A stretch of 64,000 nt of DNA, from contig NZ_AP028068.1 of assembly GCF_030297155.1 (NCBI RefSeq), forward strand, positions 806,001 to 870,000, written 5' to 3'. Below the pieces are notes generated by a model. That model was not told where the DNA came from. It saw only the letters and a program-made list of their open reading frames with translations, and made no database searches. Position numbers and translations under genes: made by a program. Position 1 is the first letter of the stretch. Each line of letters begins with the position of its first letter. This DNA is from Vibrio sp. FE10 (GTDB taxonomy: Bacteria; Pseudomonadota; Gammaproteobacteria; Enterobacterales; Vibrionaceae). Below are positions 38,440 through 47,234 of this stretch, piece after piece.

Positions 38440-39018
38440 TTAATCTTTTGAACTCATGGCAAGCAATGTCTCTTCCATGGCATTGTTCAGAATCGAACGG
38501 TTGCGCTGCATCGCTGCCATTAGCGTAGAGCCTAGCCATAAGCCATAAAGCGTGCGAGATAGTGATTCAGGATCTGCGATGTTGAAATCACCCGCTTCAT
38601 TGCCTTCTTCAAAGAGCTTCGACATACGCAGTATGATCTTTTCTGCGCCTTCTGCCATGGTTGATTGTAACGGGTTAGCAGAACCAGACACTTCACCTGC
38701 TAGCTTAACCACAAGGCATTGAATACTGAACTCTTCCGTCAGTTTCGACGCACACCAAAACTCGAAGTACGTTTTAACGCGGTTACGACGGGACAGAGTT
38801 TCATCACTCAGAAAGTCATCAAGCTTAACTAGGTGCTCATCAAAATAGTCGGCTAGAAGGATCTCGCCAAAGTGCTCTTTGGATTTGAAGTAATGGTAAA
38901 AAGAACCTTTAGTCCCTTCGGCTTGGTTGATGATTTTCATCAGGCCAACACCAGCAAATCCGTGTTCATTAATAAGGCTAAACCCTGCATCGAGCATAGC
39001 TTGTCGCATGTCTTTCAT
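38440..39018 (-). CDS. NemR-like TetR-family repressor
   Basis: A 192-residue TetR protein. The helix-turn-helix ends GTKGSFYHYFKSKEHFGE, and the ligand domain has FSIQCLVVKLAGEVS and YGLWLGSTLMAAM, close to E. coli NemR. C101 in IQCLVVKLAG aligns with NemR Cys106, the sensor of electrophiles and hypochlorite; C89 is a second Cys nearby. A diverged copy of the operator found before both dehydrogenase genes lies 50 bases upstream of this start, so it probably represses itself and those genes. It is convergent with the sulfatase maturase gene. Confidence 0.87.
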   Translation of the reverse strand: MKDMRQAMLDAGFSLINEHGFAGVGLMKIINQAEGTKGSFYHYFKSKEHFGEILLADYFDEHLVKLDDFLSDETLSRRNRVKTYFEFWCASKLTEEFSIQCLVVKLAGEVSGSANPLQSTMAEGAEKIILRMSKLFEEGNEAGDFNIADPESLSRTLYGLWLGSTLMAAMQRNRSILNNAMEETLLAMSSKD

Positions 39019-39067
39019 TGATCTTACTCTTTATGCCGAGAATGATGATTAGTGTAGCGATATGCAT

Positions 39068-39085
39068 ACCAACCGTCCAGTCTAG
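39068..39085. promoter_or_regulatory. NemR-type operator before the TetR gene
   Basis: On the minus strand CTAGACTGGACGGTTGGT matches the two dehydrogenase operators at 14 of 18 positions. Its distance to the regulator start (50 bases) resembles that at the other two sites (41-43). Confidence 0.6.
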
Positions 39086-39338
39086 GGCGTCAGGATGTCG
39101 TCGATAATTAACTCGTTTCGCCAAAGTGGCTTTATCTTCTATTTACGCTTGTAAGCAACAAAACTTTTTTCACGATAAGCGCATCCTATAAACTGAAAAC
39201 AATGACCTTAAAGAGCCTGTTTGATGCCTTAAAATGGCTAAATTGGGGTGTTTTAAGTGGCTGTTTTTGTTGGTTTTTAATTTGATGTTTTCTGAAGATC
39301 ACAATGGTAGTCTTAGCTTAATTTCTTTAGGGGGCTAA
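39086..39338. other. Divergent promoter region of tetR and qnr
   Basis: Together with the operator this gap spans 320 bases. I see no LexA-type palindrome of the kind known before qnrB, and no clear sigma-70 pair. Confidence 0.35.
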
Positions 39339-39995
39339 ATGGACACCAATAACAGCACTTATCATCAACACAGTTTTGCTCATCAAGATCTATCAGAGCT
39401 AACATTTACAGCCTGTACGTTTATCTGTTGTGATTTCAGACGTTCGAATTTACGCGATGCAACGTTTATCAATTGTAAGTTCATCGAGCAAGGTGATATC
39501 GAGGGCTGCCACTTCGATGTTGCAGATTTACGTGATGCAAGTTTTCAGAACTGTCAGCTCGCCATGGCCAATTTTAGTAACGCCAATTGCTACGGTATTG
39601 AGCTGCGTGAGTGTGATTTAAAAGGGGCTAACTTTACTCGCACTAACTTTGCCAATCAGGTAAGTAACCGGATGTATTTTTGCTCGGCGTATATCACGGG
39701 CTGTAATCTGTCTTACGCCAACTTGGAGCAAGCTTGCTTAGAGAAGTGCGAGCTATTTGAAAATCGCTGGATAGGCACTTATTTAGGTGGCGCGTCGCTA
39801 AAAGAGTCAGATCTCAGCCGAGGTGTATTCTCGGAAGATGTGTGGGGACAGTTCAGCATGCAAGGGGCTAATTTGTGCCATGCTGAATTAGACGGTTTAG
39901 ACCCACGTAAGGTCGATACCTCTGGAATTAAAATTGTGGCTTGGCAGCAAGAGCAACTGCTTGAAAGCATGGGTATTGTTGTGATGCCCGATTAA
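39339..39995 (+). CDS. Chromosomal Qnr pentapeptide-repeat protein (QnrVS-like)
   Basis: A 218-residue right-handed quadrilateral beta-helix protein that mimics DNA and shields gyrase and topoisomerase IV from quinolones. Pentapeptides of the form A(D/N)LXX run through the sequence, for example SNLRDATF, ADLRDASF, ANFSNANC, GANFTRTNF. The length, the loops near SNRMYFCS and the end GIVVMPD fit Qnr proteins. Chromosomal qnr genes are natural in Vibrionaceae and gave rise to plasmid qnrS. Here it shows no integron or IS next to it. Ordinary function in the native host is not known. Confidence 0.9.
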   Translation: MDTNNSTYHQHSFAHQDLSELTFTACTFICCDFRRSNLRDATFINCKFIEQGDIEGCHFDVADLRDASFQNCQLAMANFSNANCYGIELRECDLKGANFTRTNFANQVSNRMYFCSAYITGCNLSYANLEQACLEKCELFENRWIGTYLGGASLKESDLSRGVFSEDVWGQFSMQGANLCHAELDGLDPRKVDTSGIKIVAWQQEQLLESMGIVVMPD

Positions 39996-40114
39996 TAGAG
40001 TGGGTGGCGCTAGGAAAGCAAATAGTGAACAGCGTTGTTTTGTATGACTAATGCCTGTTAAACTATAGGCTCGCGGCTGCACATGTTTATATTCAGTTCA
40101 ATCTAGAGAAAATT

Positions 40115-40546
40115 ATGACTATAGAAAATGTGCTTCCTGAAGATTACGCAGAAATGCTTAAGGTTTGGGAAAATTCAGTCCGAGCAACTCATGACTTTAT
40201 TACAGAAGAAGATATTGAGTTTTTTAAACCTATCATCATGGAACATGCGCTCCCTGCGGTTTCTTTGAAATGCGTTAAAAATGAAAGTGGTTCGATTGTT
40301 GGCTTTGTGGGTGTCCATGATGCAAAAGTCGAGATGCTTTTCGTTTTGAATGAAGTTCGAGGACAAGGAGTAGGTACGGTGTTGTTGCAACATGCGATTG
40401 AGCAGTTAGCAGCCACCAAAGTTGACGTTAATGAGCAAAACCCACAAGCGGTAGGTTTCTATCAGCACATGGGGTTCAAAATTGAATCACGCTCTCCACT
40501 TGATGATATGGGAAAACCATTTCCAATTCTGCATATGACGCTGTAA
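40115..40546 (+). CDS. GNAT acetyltransferase, YjaB-like
   Basis: A 143-residue acetyl-CoA-dependent N-acetyltransferase. The CoA loop is EVRGQGVGTVLLQHA, and VNEQNPQAVGFYQHMGF matches E. coli YjaB, as do the ATHDFI near the N-terminus and DDMGKPFPILHM at the end. The acceptor substrate is unknown. It is a single gene with its own terminator. Confidence 0.85.
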   Translation: MTIENVLPEDYAEMLKVWENSVRATHDFITEEDIEFFKPIIMEHALPAVSLKCVKNESGSIVGFVGVHDAKVEMLFVLNEVRGQGVGTVLLQHAIEQLAATKVDVNEQNPQAVGFYQHMGFKIESRSPLDDMGKPFPILHMTL

Positions 40547-40595
40547 GCCTCGGTTGTCGTATCCCTCGGTTGTAATCAACCACAGTCGCTAGAAG

Positions 40596-40626
40596 AAAAG
40601 CCCAAAGCTAATAACTTTGGGCTTTT
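40596..40626. terminator. Bidirectional rho-independent terminator
   Basis: AAAAGCCCAAAG and CTTTGGGCTTTT pair over 12 bases around a 7-base loop. It separates the convergent GNAT gene and the small membrane protein gene. Confidence 0.9.
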
Positions 40627-40693
40627 CCGTATTTGGTCGCATGCATTTTATAATGAAGTTTAGAAAAGAGAATGCTGGCGAATATAGGGCTGA

Positions 40694-40909
40694 TTAATGC
40701 ATACCTGAACGCATTTTGTCGGCTAGCGCAAAGAACACAAACAGTACAAAACATACAAGCGCGACACACAGTGAGGCGATGATGGTTGTGGCATCTTTGG
40801 AAATTAGTGGCAAGACGATAGAAGCTAACGCTATCAACATAATAAGGATATGAACGATTCGTCCGGGAACAGGGTTTTTATGACAGAATGAAGCCCATAG
40901 GTAACGCAT
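40694..40909 (-). CDS. Small membrane protein of unknown function
   Basis: About 71 residues from ATG at 40909; a GTG at 40918 would add three. Two hydrophobic segments (about 18-36 and 43-64) are joined by SKDATT, so both ends face the same side. No family recognised. It is convergent with the GNAT gene. Confidence 0.6.
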   Translation of the reverse strand: MRYLWASFCHKNPVPGRIVHILIMLIALASIVLPLISKDATTIIASLCVALVCFVLFVFFALADKMRSGMH

Positions 40910-40918
40910 TTTTAACAC

Positions 40919-41357
40919 CAGTATAAAATTAGTGGATTTATTCTATTTTCTTAATGAGTATTTTGTAAATAAGTTTTGGTTACAGGTGCCCGTAAATATG
41001 ATCTAAGTCGTTCTAGTATAAAACTGGTTAAATAACATAAAGTTATTACTTGTTGATAGAATGCTTAGCACCTATATGAGAGGCATAGTATTCCGTATCC
41101 TTGAAAATGATAAGTCAAAAATTGTTCGATTTTTGGTTTCTTGACTGAAGATCTCATTTACTGAGTGTTCTATTAAGAGACCGTTTGCTTATCATTATTT
41201 GTCTCGTCAATGTCTATGTAATTAGAATGAGTTTTTAGTCTGTGATGCGTTTTATGTTATTTATCAAAGAGATTTTTTGATTTGAGATCGCGGTAATCTC
41301 GTTCGCAATTCTGTTTGATATACTCAGTATTCATTCGATAAAGATGATGGAGATGAT
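40919..41357. other. Gene-free AT-rich region
   Basis: About 440 bases. The right end carries the ribosome site (GGAG) and presumably the promoter of the DUF5062 gene. I found no ORF with a ribosome site, strong hairpin or recognised RNA in the rest. Confidence 0.4.
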
Positions 41358-41618
41358 ATGTCGAAAACCGCGAAGATCATTAATGAAGATAAGTTGGTCA
41401 AGAAGGCGTTGGAAGTCGGTTTTAAAATGGCAAAATTACAAGGTTTTGATTTGCCGCACTCATCTCAACCTATAAAAATTAAATCAGTGTACTTATTTCT
41501 AGTCGAAGTGAATCAGATTACGCCTCTTCCAGAAAGTAAGCTCGATGGGGCTAACATTAAAAAACGTTTGGCGTTATGGATACACAAGGCATTGCCTGAT
41601 AATGACCCATTAAAATAA
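41358..41618 (+). CDS. DUF5062 family protein
   Basis: An 86-residue soluble, basic protein (KLVKKALEVGFKMAKLQGFD near the N-terminus) that I recognise as the DUF5062 type common in Vibrio and relatives. A GGAG site precedes the start. No function is known. Confidence 0.7.
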   Translation: MSKTAKIINEDKLVKKALEVGFKMAKLQGFDLPHSSQPIKIKSVYLFLVEVNQITPLPESKLDGANIKKRLALWIHKALPDNDPLK

Positions 41619-41684
41619 CCTTAGCTAAACAAGTATGCCTAAGCTTCTTTTTAGGCTGTTACTCAGTCAGGCATTTGAACTAAG

Positions 41685-41715
41685 AAGCCTAGCGGTTATT
41701 CGCTAGGCTTTGTTT
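41685..41715. terminator. Rho-independent terminator
   Basis: AAGCCTAGCG and CGCTAGGCTT pair over ten bases with a 6-base loop, then TGTTTT. It serves the DUF5062 gene and the convergent glycosidase-like gene. Confidence 0.85.
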
Positions 41716-41721
41716 TAAGCG

Positions 41722-43932
41722 CTACTTTTCAATAACTCGAGTTGAGTTTTTCGCTATGGGTACAATCACATAGCTGACTTGTTGCCCGTTCACCTGTTTC
41801 TTTTGACTACGGATGGCTTGGCCATCTACGATTAACGTTGGGTAATCGCCATAGAACCATGCCTCCCATTCAAGTGCATACTCAGAACGGTTGGTCAGCG
41901 TTGACTTCGTGAGCCCATCATGACGTAGGGTTAGCTCATGTTCACCCATTGGTAACTGATCCACACTTAACCATTCTATGTCACTGGTGAGATGAGAAGC
42001 TGTCGTCACTCGGTGCTCTGCGGCGTTTGGTTTTATGCCCATTAAGCCTTCAATCGTATTCGAAATGAATGTAAAGGATATTTCTGGGTAGTCACCATTG
42101 GTTCCTTGAGTTGGACGTTCGTGTGGCTCATCTTTAGTGTCCATTATGTATTGCATCCACTTCCATGCTTCGGCATTGCGATTATATGGAAAGTAGGTTT
42201 CAGGAATGTAGGTGTAGGCTTCAATATTGTTGGGTGCCTCTGGCGTGCTACCAATGCCATTACCTAAATTGTTAGCAATGAAATCAAGATACCTGTTGTT
42301 TCTTTCTCCAGGTTCAGTGATGAGTTTCATCGGCATGAACCAACTATTTTCTTTACCAAAATCGTTTAGGCGCAGCCCATCTTTTTGAACAATGTTAACG
42401 TAGTTCTCTAGTGGTTTATTTGGATCTACGATGCTCCAGTCTTCATTAAAGTAACGCTTAAGCTCTTGGGCTTTTTCTCGCCATAGTGTTGCCTCACTGT
42501 ATTCCTCACGTGCTTCTAGCATTGCTGAGTAAGCGAGCGTAGCTTGGTATTGAGAACCAATTCCGTCGCCAGCTTCAATTGGAAACTCGCCTCGTTCGTT
42601 GTACGTGGCCGATCCTTCAAAAATACCGCCATAACCTTCAGCGATTCCGTTAGGATCTTGGTCATCATGTAGCTCAATGTAATCGGTGAGTACTTTGGTG
42701 TAAAACTGCCAGAGATCATCATCTTCTATATAGCGTTTGTCCCCTGTCCATTGATATTGCTTCCATGCCTTTTCAACAAATTCGAACTGTGCTGGCACTT
42801 CACGAACAAACCAATTGTCGTCATCATAATCAATAGTATGTGGCGTCCCATCGAAATTAATGGCCCATAGTGTGTACCACTTTCTTGATTCCGTTGAATG
42901 CTTGGCGAATGTTTTGAACATTGAGAAGTTTTCTGGTTCAAGCCCTGCGATTTTTGCGCCACTTGCTTGGTGTAAGAAGTCTCTCGAGTAAAAAGCGGTT
43001 CGGTCAAAATAGCCCGCCCAATAAGATGGAATGTAATCTGCGCTGCCATCACCATCATTATTGTATTCATCCCGATTCACGAGGTCATGTTGACCTGTCA
43101 TTACGAAGCGTTGAGTTTTCTCTATCGCCCATTCGAAAGAGTCTTGGAGCTTAGTATTCGAAGAGGTGACCACCACTTGCTTTTCTTTTTCGATAGCGGT
43201 GAGCGTCCACAGCTGTTCTTTATTGTTGTCATCTATCACTGCGACTTGTACAGGGTGACGGAAATCGATCACATCGCCTGTGTTGATAGACGAGTAGCTG
43301 TTTTCAGATATTAGGATGTTCTCAATCGTTAATGCGGTTAGATCTGTGCCGAATGGGACCTGGAACTTTATATCCCTAGAAATTTTATTGACGCTAGTGA
43401 CTCCGACTTGTTCTTGAGCTGAGAACTGAATGATTTGGTTGAAATTTAGGGGTTTGTTTTTATTACTTTTTATTAATGCAACGTTGTCTACACTGACGCC
43501 ACCTTGAGCAGAACCTGAGAACCAGACTTTTAGCTGTTCGCCTTTTTCTAACGGGATGTGTTTCAAATTTTTTCGCTTGTACTTGGTACTCGGCTTAATG
43601 TGTTCACTCACCAATACTTGATCGGTGAGGTTAGTCATCGCAAGTGTGGCATCGTTAGAAGGGCTCACAAAGTAAGCGGATAAATCGTAATAGCCCGTCT
43701 CAGGAATCGTCACTATTTGACTAATGTGGTGATTCTTACCTTGAGCGATACGACCTCGGTACTCACCTTTATGAGTGACGTCGTCTTTGATATTAGAAAA
43801 CCAATAATTCCACCCTAATCCTTTGTTTTCAAAGATAGGGTTAGTAAGAATGTTGTCGTTTTTTTGTGCGTTTGCTCCAGCAGATAACATAAGGGAGAAA
43901 GTGACGGCAGAAGCAAGGACTTTGAGTTTCAT
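41722..43932 (-). CDS. Secreted glycoside hydrolase-like protein with (alpha/alpha) barrel
   Basis: A 736-residue exported protein; the ATG at 43932 has an AGAGAA site and gives the signal MKLKVLASAVTFSLMLSAGANAQ, so the longer frame to 44016 is not used. An N-terminal jelly-roll domain (about 22-165) resembles a carbohydrate-binding module, an Ig-like part follows, and from about 270 to 650 there are repeated helix pairs with acidic residues, such as DHDD-like DYDDDNWF, HDDQDPNGIAEGYGGIFEG and EAGDGIGSQYQ, as in six-hairpin glycosidases. I cannot name the GH family. It is the last gene of the melA-melB operon and probably supplies alpha-galactosides or a related oligosaccharide. Confidence 0.65.
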   Translation of the reverse strand: MKLKVLASAVTFSLMLSAGANAQKNDNILTNPIFENKGLGWNYWFSNIKDDVTHKGEYRGRIAQGKNHHISQIVTIPETGYYDLSAYFVSPSNDATLAMTNLTDQVLVSEHIKPSTKYKRKNLKHIPLEKGEQLKVWFSGSAQGGVSVDNVALIKSNKNKPLNFNQIIQFSAQEQVGVTSVNKISRDIKFQVPFGTDLTALTIENILISENSYSSINTGDVIDFRHPVQVAVIDDNNKEQLWTLTAIEKEKQVVVTSSNTKLQDSFEWAIEKTQRFVMTGQHDLVNRDEYNNDGDGSADYIPSYWAGYFDRTAFYSRDFLHQASGAKIAGLEPENFSMFKTFAKHSTESRKWYTLWAINFDGTPHTIDYDDDNWFVREVPAQFEFVEKAWKQYQWTGDKRYIEDDDLWQFYTKVLTDYIELHDDQDPNGIAEGYGGIFEGSATYNERGEFPIEAGDGIGSQYQATLAYSAMLEAREEYSEATLWREKAQELKRYFNEDWSIVDPNKPLENYVNIVQKDGLRLNDFGKENSWFMPMKLITEPGERNNRYLDFIANNLGNGIGSTPEAPNNIEAYTYIPETYFPYNRNAEAWKWMQYIMDTKDEPHERPTQGTNGDYPEISFTFISNTIEGLMGIKPNAAEHRVTTASHLTSDIEWLSVDQLPMGEHELTLRHDGLTKSTLTNRSEYALEWEAWFYGDYPTLIVDGQAIRSQKKQVNGQQVSYVIVPIAKNSTRVIEK

Positions 43933-43989
43933 ACTGTTCTCTTTTATTGGAAGTTGAAAGGCTAGTGAGGTTGGAGAGTTGTGGGTATG

Positions 43990-44023
43990 AACGTCAATGA
44001 GGGTTAATACCAACATTGACGTT
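43990..44023 (-). other. Inverted repeat between melB and the glycosidase-like gene
   Basis: AACGTCAATG and CATTGACGTT pair over ten bases around a 14-base loop, without a T-run. It may set the level of the third gene of the operon. Confidence 0.6.
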
Positions 44024-44033
44024 GCTCTACGAC

Positions 44034-45461
44034 TTATGTTGCTTGTACCGGTTCTGCTGGCTTGTGGTTTTCGTCTTTGCTTGAGCCATCATTGGTGATG
44101 TGGTCATACTTTTCAGTGAGGTGATCTTGAATCTGTTGGTGATACGCCCCGTTCAGTTTATAGAAGCGGAAGTAGATGATTAAAGCGATAGCGAAAAAGA
44201 ACGCGGGTAATCCCACCATGATGCATTGCATGCCAAATACGGTTTCGGGGCTTTGCACTACATTAGGTACATAGTCGACGGCAGTGAGCGAGATTCCGAT
44301 AAAAAATGCTGCAAATGCAGAGCCTGCTTTCACAACTAAGGTTTGCACAGAGTAGGCGATGCTTTCACAACGAGAGCCCAGTTTAAATTCACCATAGTCG
44401 ACGGTGTCTGCCACCATAATGACGTTAAGAACCCAGAACAGAGCGGTACCGATTTGTAGGAACACACCTGCCGTTGAAATAAGTAAAATACTTTGCTTGT
44501 CGTACATGCCAACATAGATAAGAACAGCACTGCCTAAAATAGGGAAAGTGGAAGCGCAAGCCCATAGAGTACGGCGTGAGAACATTTTTGCGAGTTTAGG
44601 GAATAGCACCAGTGTGATGAGGTTTGCGATGCCTGCATAAGCCATGTAGTAAGGGAATAATTCTTCGTTACCTACAACATAGGTGAAGTAATAAACCGCG
44701 AAAGCTGTAATGATGTTGGTCGCCAAATTGTAAGACAGTGCCATGCATAGAACGCTGGTCAGTTGGTCGTTTTTGTAAATAAGTGATAAAAGCTTTTTCA
44801 GAGATACCTTCTCTTCAGGCTGTGTGGCGTCGAGGTTCGCGGTTGAATAGCGTTCTTTAACATTACGCAGCGTGATAAACGTCGACACTAAGAAACAGGC
44901 AATCAACAGTAGCGTGAATATTTGGAATCCAAACCCTTTGTCGTCACCACCGACATAGTTGACGAACGGCATTGCAATAGCGGCGGTTACTATCCAGGCA
45001 AGGCTCGCAAAAAAACGAGGGTATGGCACAAGCTCCTCACGTTCACGTTTGTCTAGGGTGAGTGTGGGAACCAGTGACCAAAAAGGAATATCCATTAACG
45101 TGTAAGTCATGCCCCAAAGGATGTAAGTTACAGCGGCGTATGCGATGAGCCACGGCCCTTCAATATAGTGAGCGCTAAACACCATCAATAAGACGACAGA
45201 GTTAGCGAGCGTGCCGATTAAAATCCAAGGTTTGAATTTCCCCCAACGGGTACGCGTATTGTTGACCAGCCAGCCCATGATGGGGTCATTGACCGCGTCC
45301 CAAATTCGAGCGACGAGGAAGATAGTACCGACGGTAGCGGCAGAAATACCGACGACATCAGTGTAGTAAAACATCAGATACATGTAGACGATGGTGATTG
45401 CGAAGTCTTTACCAAATGCGCCAAAGCCATAGCTTAATTTGGTGTTCATAGAGATACTCAT
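44034..45461 (-). CDS. melB: Melibiose carrier MelB
   Basis: A 475-residue GPH-family symporter that imports melibiose and related galactosides with sodium or protons. [38 protein letters not shown] and [17 protein letters not shown] match E. coli MelB nearly word for word, including the cation-site Asp residues. I start at the ATG at 45461, which follows GGAG. Twelve membrane helices are expected. It lies 98 bases after melA. Confidence 0.95.
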   Translation of the reverse strand: MSISMNTKLSYGFGAFGKDFAITIVYMYLMFYYTDVVGISAATVGTIFLVARIWDAVNDPIMGWLVNNTRTRWGKFKPWILIGTLANSVVLLMVFSAHYIEGPWLIAYAAVTYILWGMTYTLMDIPFWSLVPTLTLDKREREELVPYPRFFASLAWIVTAAIAMPFVNYVGGDDKGFGFQIFTLLLIACFLVSTFITLRNVKERYSTANLDATQPEEKVSLKKLLSLIYKNDQLTSVLCMALSYNLATNIITAFAVYYFTYVVGNEELFPYYMAYAGIANLITLVLFPKLAKMFSRRTLWACASTFPILGSAVLIYVGMYDKQSILLISTAGVFLQIGTALFWVLNVIMVADTVDYGEFKLGSRCESIAYSVQTLVVKAGSAFAAFFIGISLTAVDYVPNVVQSPETVFGMQCIMVGLPAFFFAIALIIYFRFYKLNGAYHQQIQDHLTEKYDHITNDGSSKDENHKPAEPVQAT

Positions 45462-45559
45462 TGCCACTCCTTACGCCTCCTCGGTGAGAAGGCGTTGATA
45501 TTCACGTTATTGTTCGCACTGTTGTTGCTATATGCGTTATTGTTTTTATTCGTATGAGA

Positions 45560-46912
45560 TTATTGGTTGACCCACTCCGGTAACCAACCTTCATGTGCTT
45601 CAATTAAGTCATCGACCAGTGCATAAATTTCTTCCAGTCCGAGTACCGCGGCAGTATGTGGGTCTAGCATTGCTGCGTGGTAAATACGGTCGCGATTTTC
45701 GGTCAGAATGGCTTCAGTCAATAGAGTTTGTACGTTGATGTTGGTCTGCATTAACGCGGCTAAGTGGTTAGGTAGACGCCCTGCCTTGATAGGTTGAACA
45801 CCATTCGCATCCACCAAGCAAGCAACCTCAACACAGCAGCCTTGCGGTAAATTGTCGATCAATGCTTCATTCTTTACGTTACCGTAGATAACGCTCGGCG
45901 TACCTGTCCAGATAGAATTCATGATGGTACTGGCGTACTCATGAGACTCATCAACGGTAATTTTGTCGGCGGTTTTAAATTCTTGAAGGTCGCGCTTCCA
46001 GTCTGCAATTTGCTCGACACAGCGCTTAGGGTACTCATCAAGTGGCACTTTATAACGTTCAATTAAATCTGGGCGATTTGGTTTGATAAAGTAGGGGGTG
46101 TATTCCGAAAAATGTTCAGAAGACTCAGTCACAAAGTAGCCCAACTTTTTGAACATCTCGTAGCGAACTAAATTTGTGCAGCGGCCATTGTGATGGATGC
46201 CAGGCTTCGGGGCTTTCCCACTCTCAAATGCTTCTAGTAGGTCTGGGTAGATATCGACATATTCACCTTGCTCGGTTTTCTTCTCTAGAGTGAGGTAATA
46301 AGCCATATGGTTAATGCCGGCGCAGGTGTAACGAAGGTCTGAATACTCTAAGTCTAGGTCTCGTGCTAACTCTTCTGCGGTACCTTGTACTGAGTGGCAT
46401 AAACCGACTTGTTTAATGTGCGGATACTTTTCGTACATTGCCCATGTGTTCATTGCCATTGGGTTGACGTAGTTAAGCATGGTGGCGTTCGGACAAACCT
46501 CGGTCATATCTTCACAGACACTCCACAGGTGCGGTATGGTGCGAAGCGAACGCATAATACCGCCAGGGCCTAATGTATCTGCGATGGTTTGCTCAAGGCC
46601 ATGTTGTTTACATACCTCAAAGTCAGTCACTGTACATGGCTCATAGCCACCAATTTGAAAGGCAATCACAACGAAGTCGGCATCTTGCAAAGCTTCTTTT
46701 TGGTTTAGGTGACACGATATAGACCCTGTCGCGCCTGATGATTCCATCAATTTGCTCACCACAAGGTGGGATTCTTCCAATCGAAGTTCATCAATATCCA
46801 TCAAAGCCACATGAGCGTTCTTTAATGCGGAGCGGTAGAAAACATCCCCAAGGATATTTTTGACAAAAATGGTGGAGCCTGCACCGATGAATGTGATTTT
46901 AGGGTTTTTCAT
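45560..46912 (-). CDS. melA: Alpha-galactosidase MelA (GH4)
   Basis: A 450-residue cytoplasmic NAD- and manganese-dependent glycosidase that splits melibiose into galactose and glucose. NAD binding motif FIGAGSTIF is at the N-terminus. NYVNPMAMNTWAM, GLCHSVQGT (metal Cys and His) and CAGINHMAYYL follow, all as in E. coli MelA. It is the first gene of the operon and divergent from melR. Confidence 0.95.
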   Translation of the reverse strand: MKNPKITFIGAGSTIFVKNILGDVFYRSALKNAHVALMDIDELRLEESHLVVSKLMESSGATGSISCHLNQKEALQDADFVVIAFQIGGYEPCTVTDFEVCKQHGLEQTIADTLGPGGIMRSLRTIPHLWSVCEDMTEVCPNATMLNYVNPMAMNTWAMYEKYPHIKQVGLCHSVQGTAEELARDLDLEYSDLRYTCAGINHMAYYLTLEKKTEQGEYVDIYPDLLEAFESGKAPKPGIHHNGRCTNLVRYEMFKKLGYFVTESSEHFSEYTPYFIKPNRPDLIERYKVPLDEYPKRCVEQIADWKRDLQEFKTADKITVDESHEYASTIMNSIWTGTPSVIYGNVKNEALIDNLPQGCCVEVACLVDANGVQPIKAGRLPNHLAALMQTNINVQTLLTEAILTENRDRIYHAAMLDPHTAAVLGLEEIYALVDDLIEAHEGWLPEWVNQ

Positions 46913-47000
46913 AGTTGAATCCTTTACCTTCTTTAATTCGTTGAAGATAACTTACACCTTGAATGAGGGAGGATTCGTCTCAGATAAATCAATAGCAGTT

Positions 47001-47048
47001 CTGTTTCCTAATATTTATAACTCGAAGAAAGGAAATCTTAGGAAACAG
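47001..47048. promoter_or_regulatory. Perfect inverted repeat in the melA-melR intergenic region, probable MelR sites
   Basis: CTGTTTCCTAA and TTAGGAAACAG form an 11-base inverted repeat with a 26-base spacer. The core TTCCTAA recurs near 47087 and 47216. MelR is known to bind several sites in this region in E. coli. The whole gap 46913-47234 holds no gene. Confidence 0.55.
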
Positions 47049-47234
47049 GATAACTTAGTCAGTTTTGGGGATAGTCTTCCTAAAGCGGAACGAGATTTGA
47101 AGTTAAGATGTTGATTTTAATCCCACCTTATCGATCTTACTAAATGGGGTATTCCGTCTTTATGATCTTCTTCTGAGTTTTCTGTACGGTGAACTGTTAG
47201 AAAGTCAGTTATACGATTTCCTAAGGAGTGATAG

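Noticed and set aside
39086..39338. Possible LexA (SOS) box before qnr, as in qnrB
   Set aside because: I found no CTG-N10-CAG sequence with the right inner bases.
45473..45495. ACGCCT/AGGCGT stem before melB
   Set aside because: Six base pairs with an 11-base loop are too weak to argue for regulation of the ribosome site.
46860..47114. 84-codon plus-strand frame across the melA start
   Set aside because: It overlaps the melA start and the regulatory repeats, and its translation shows no protein-like pattern.
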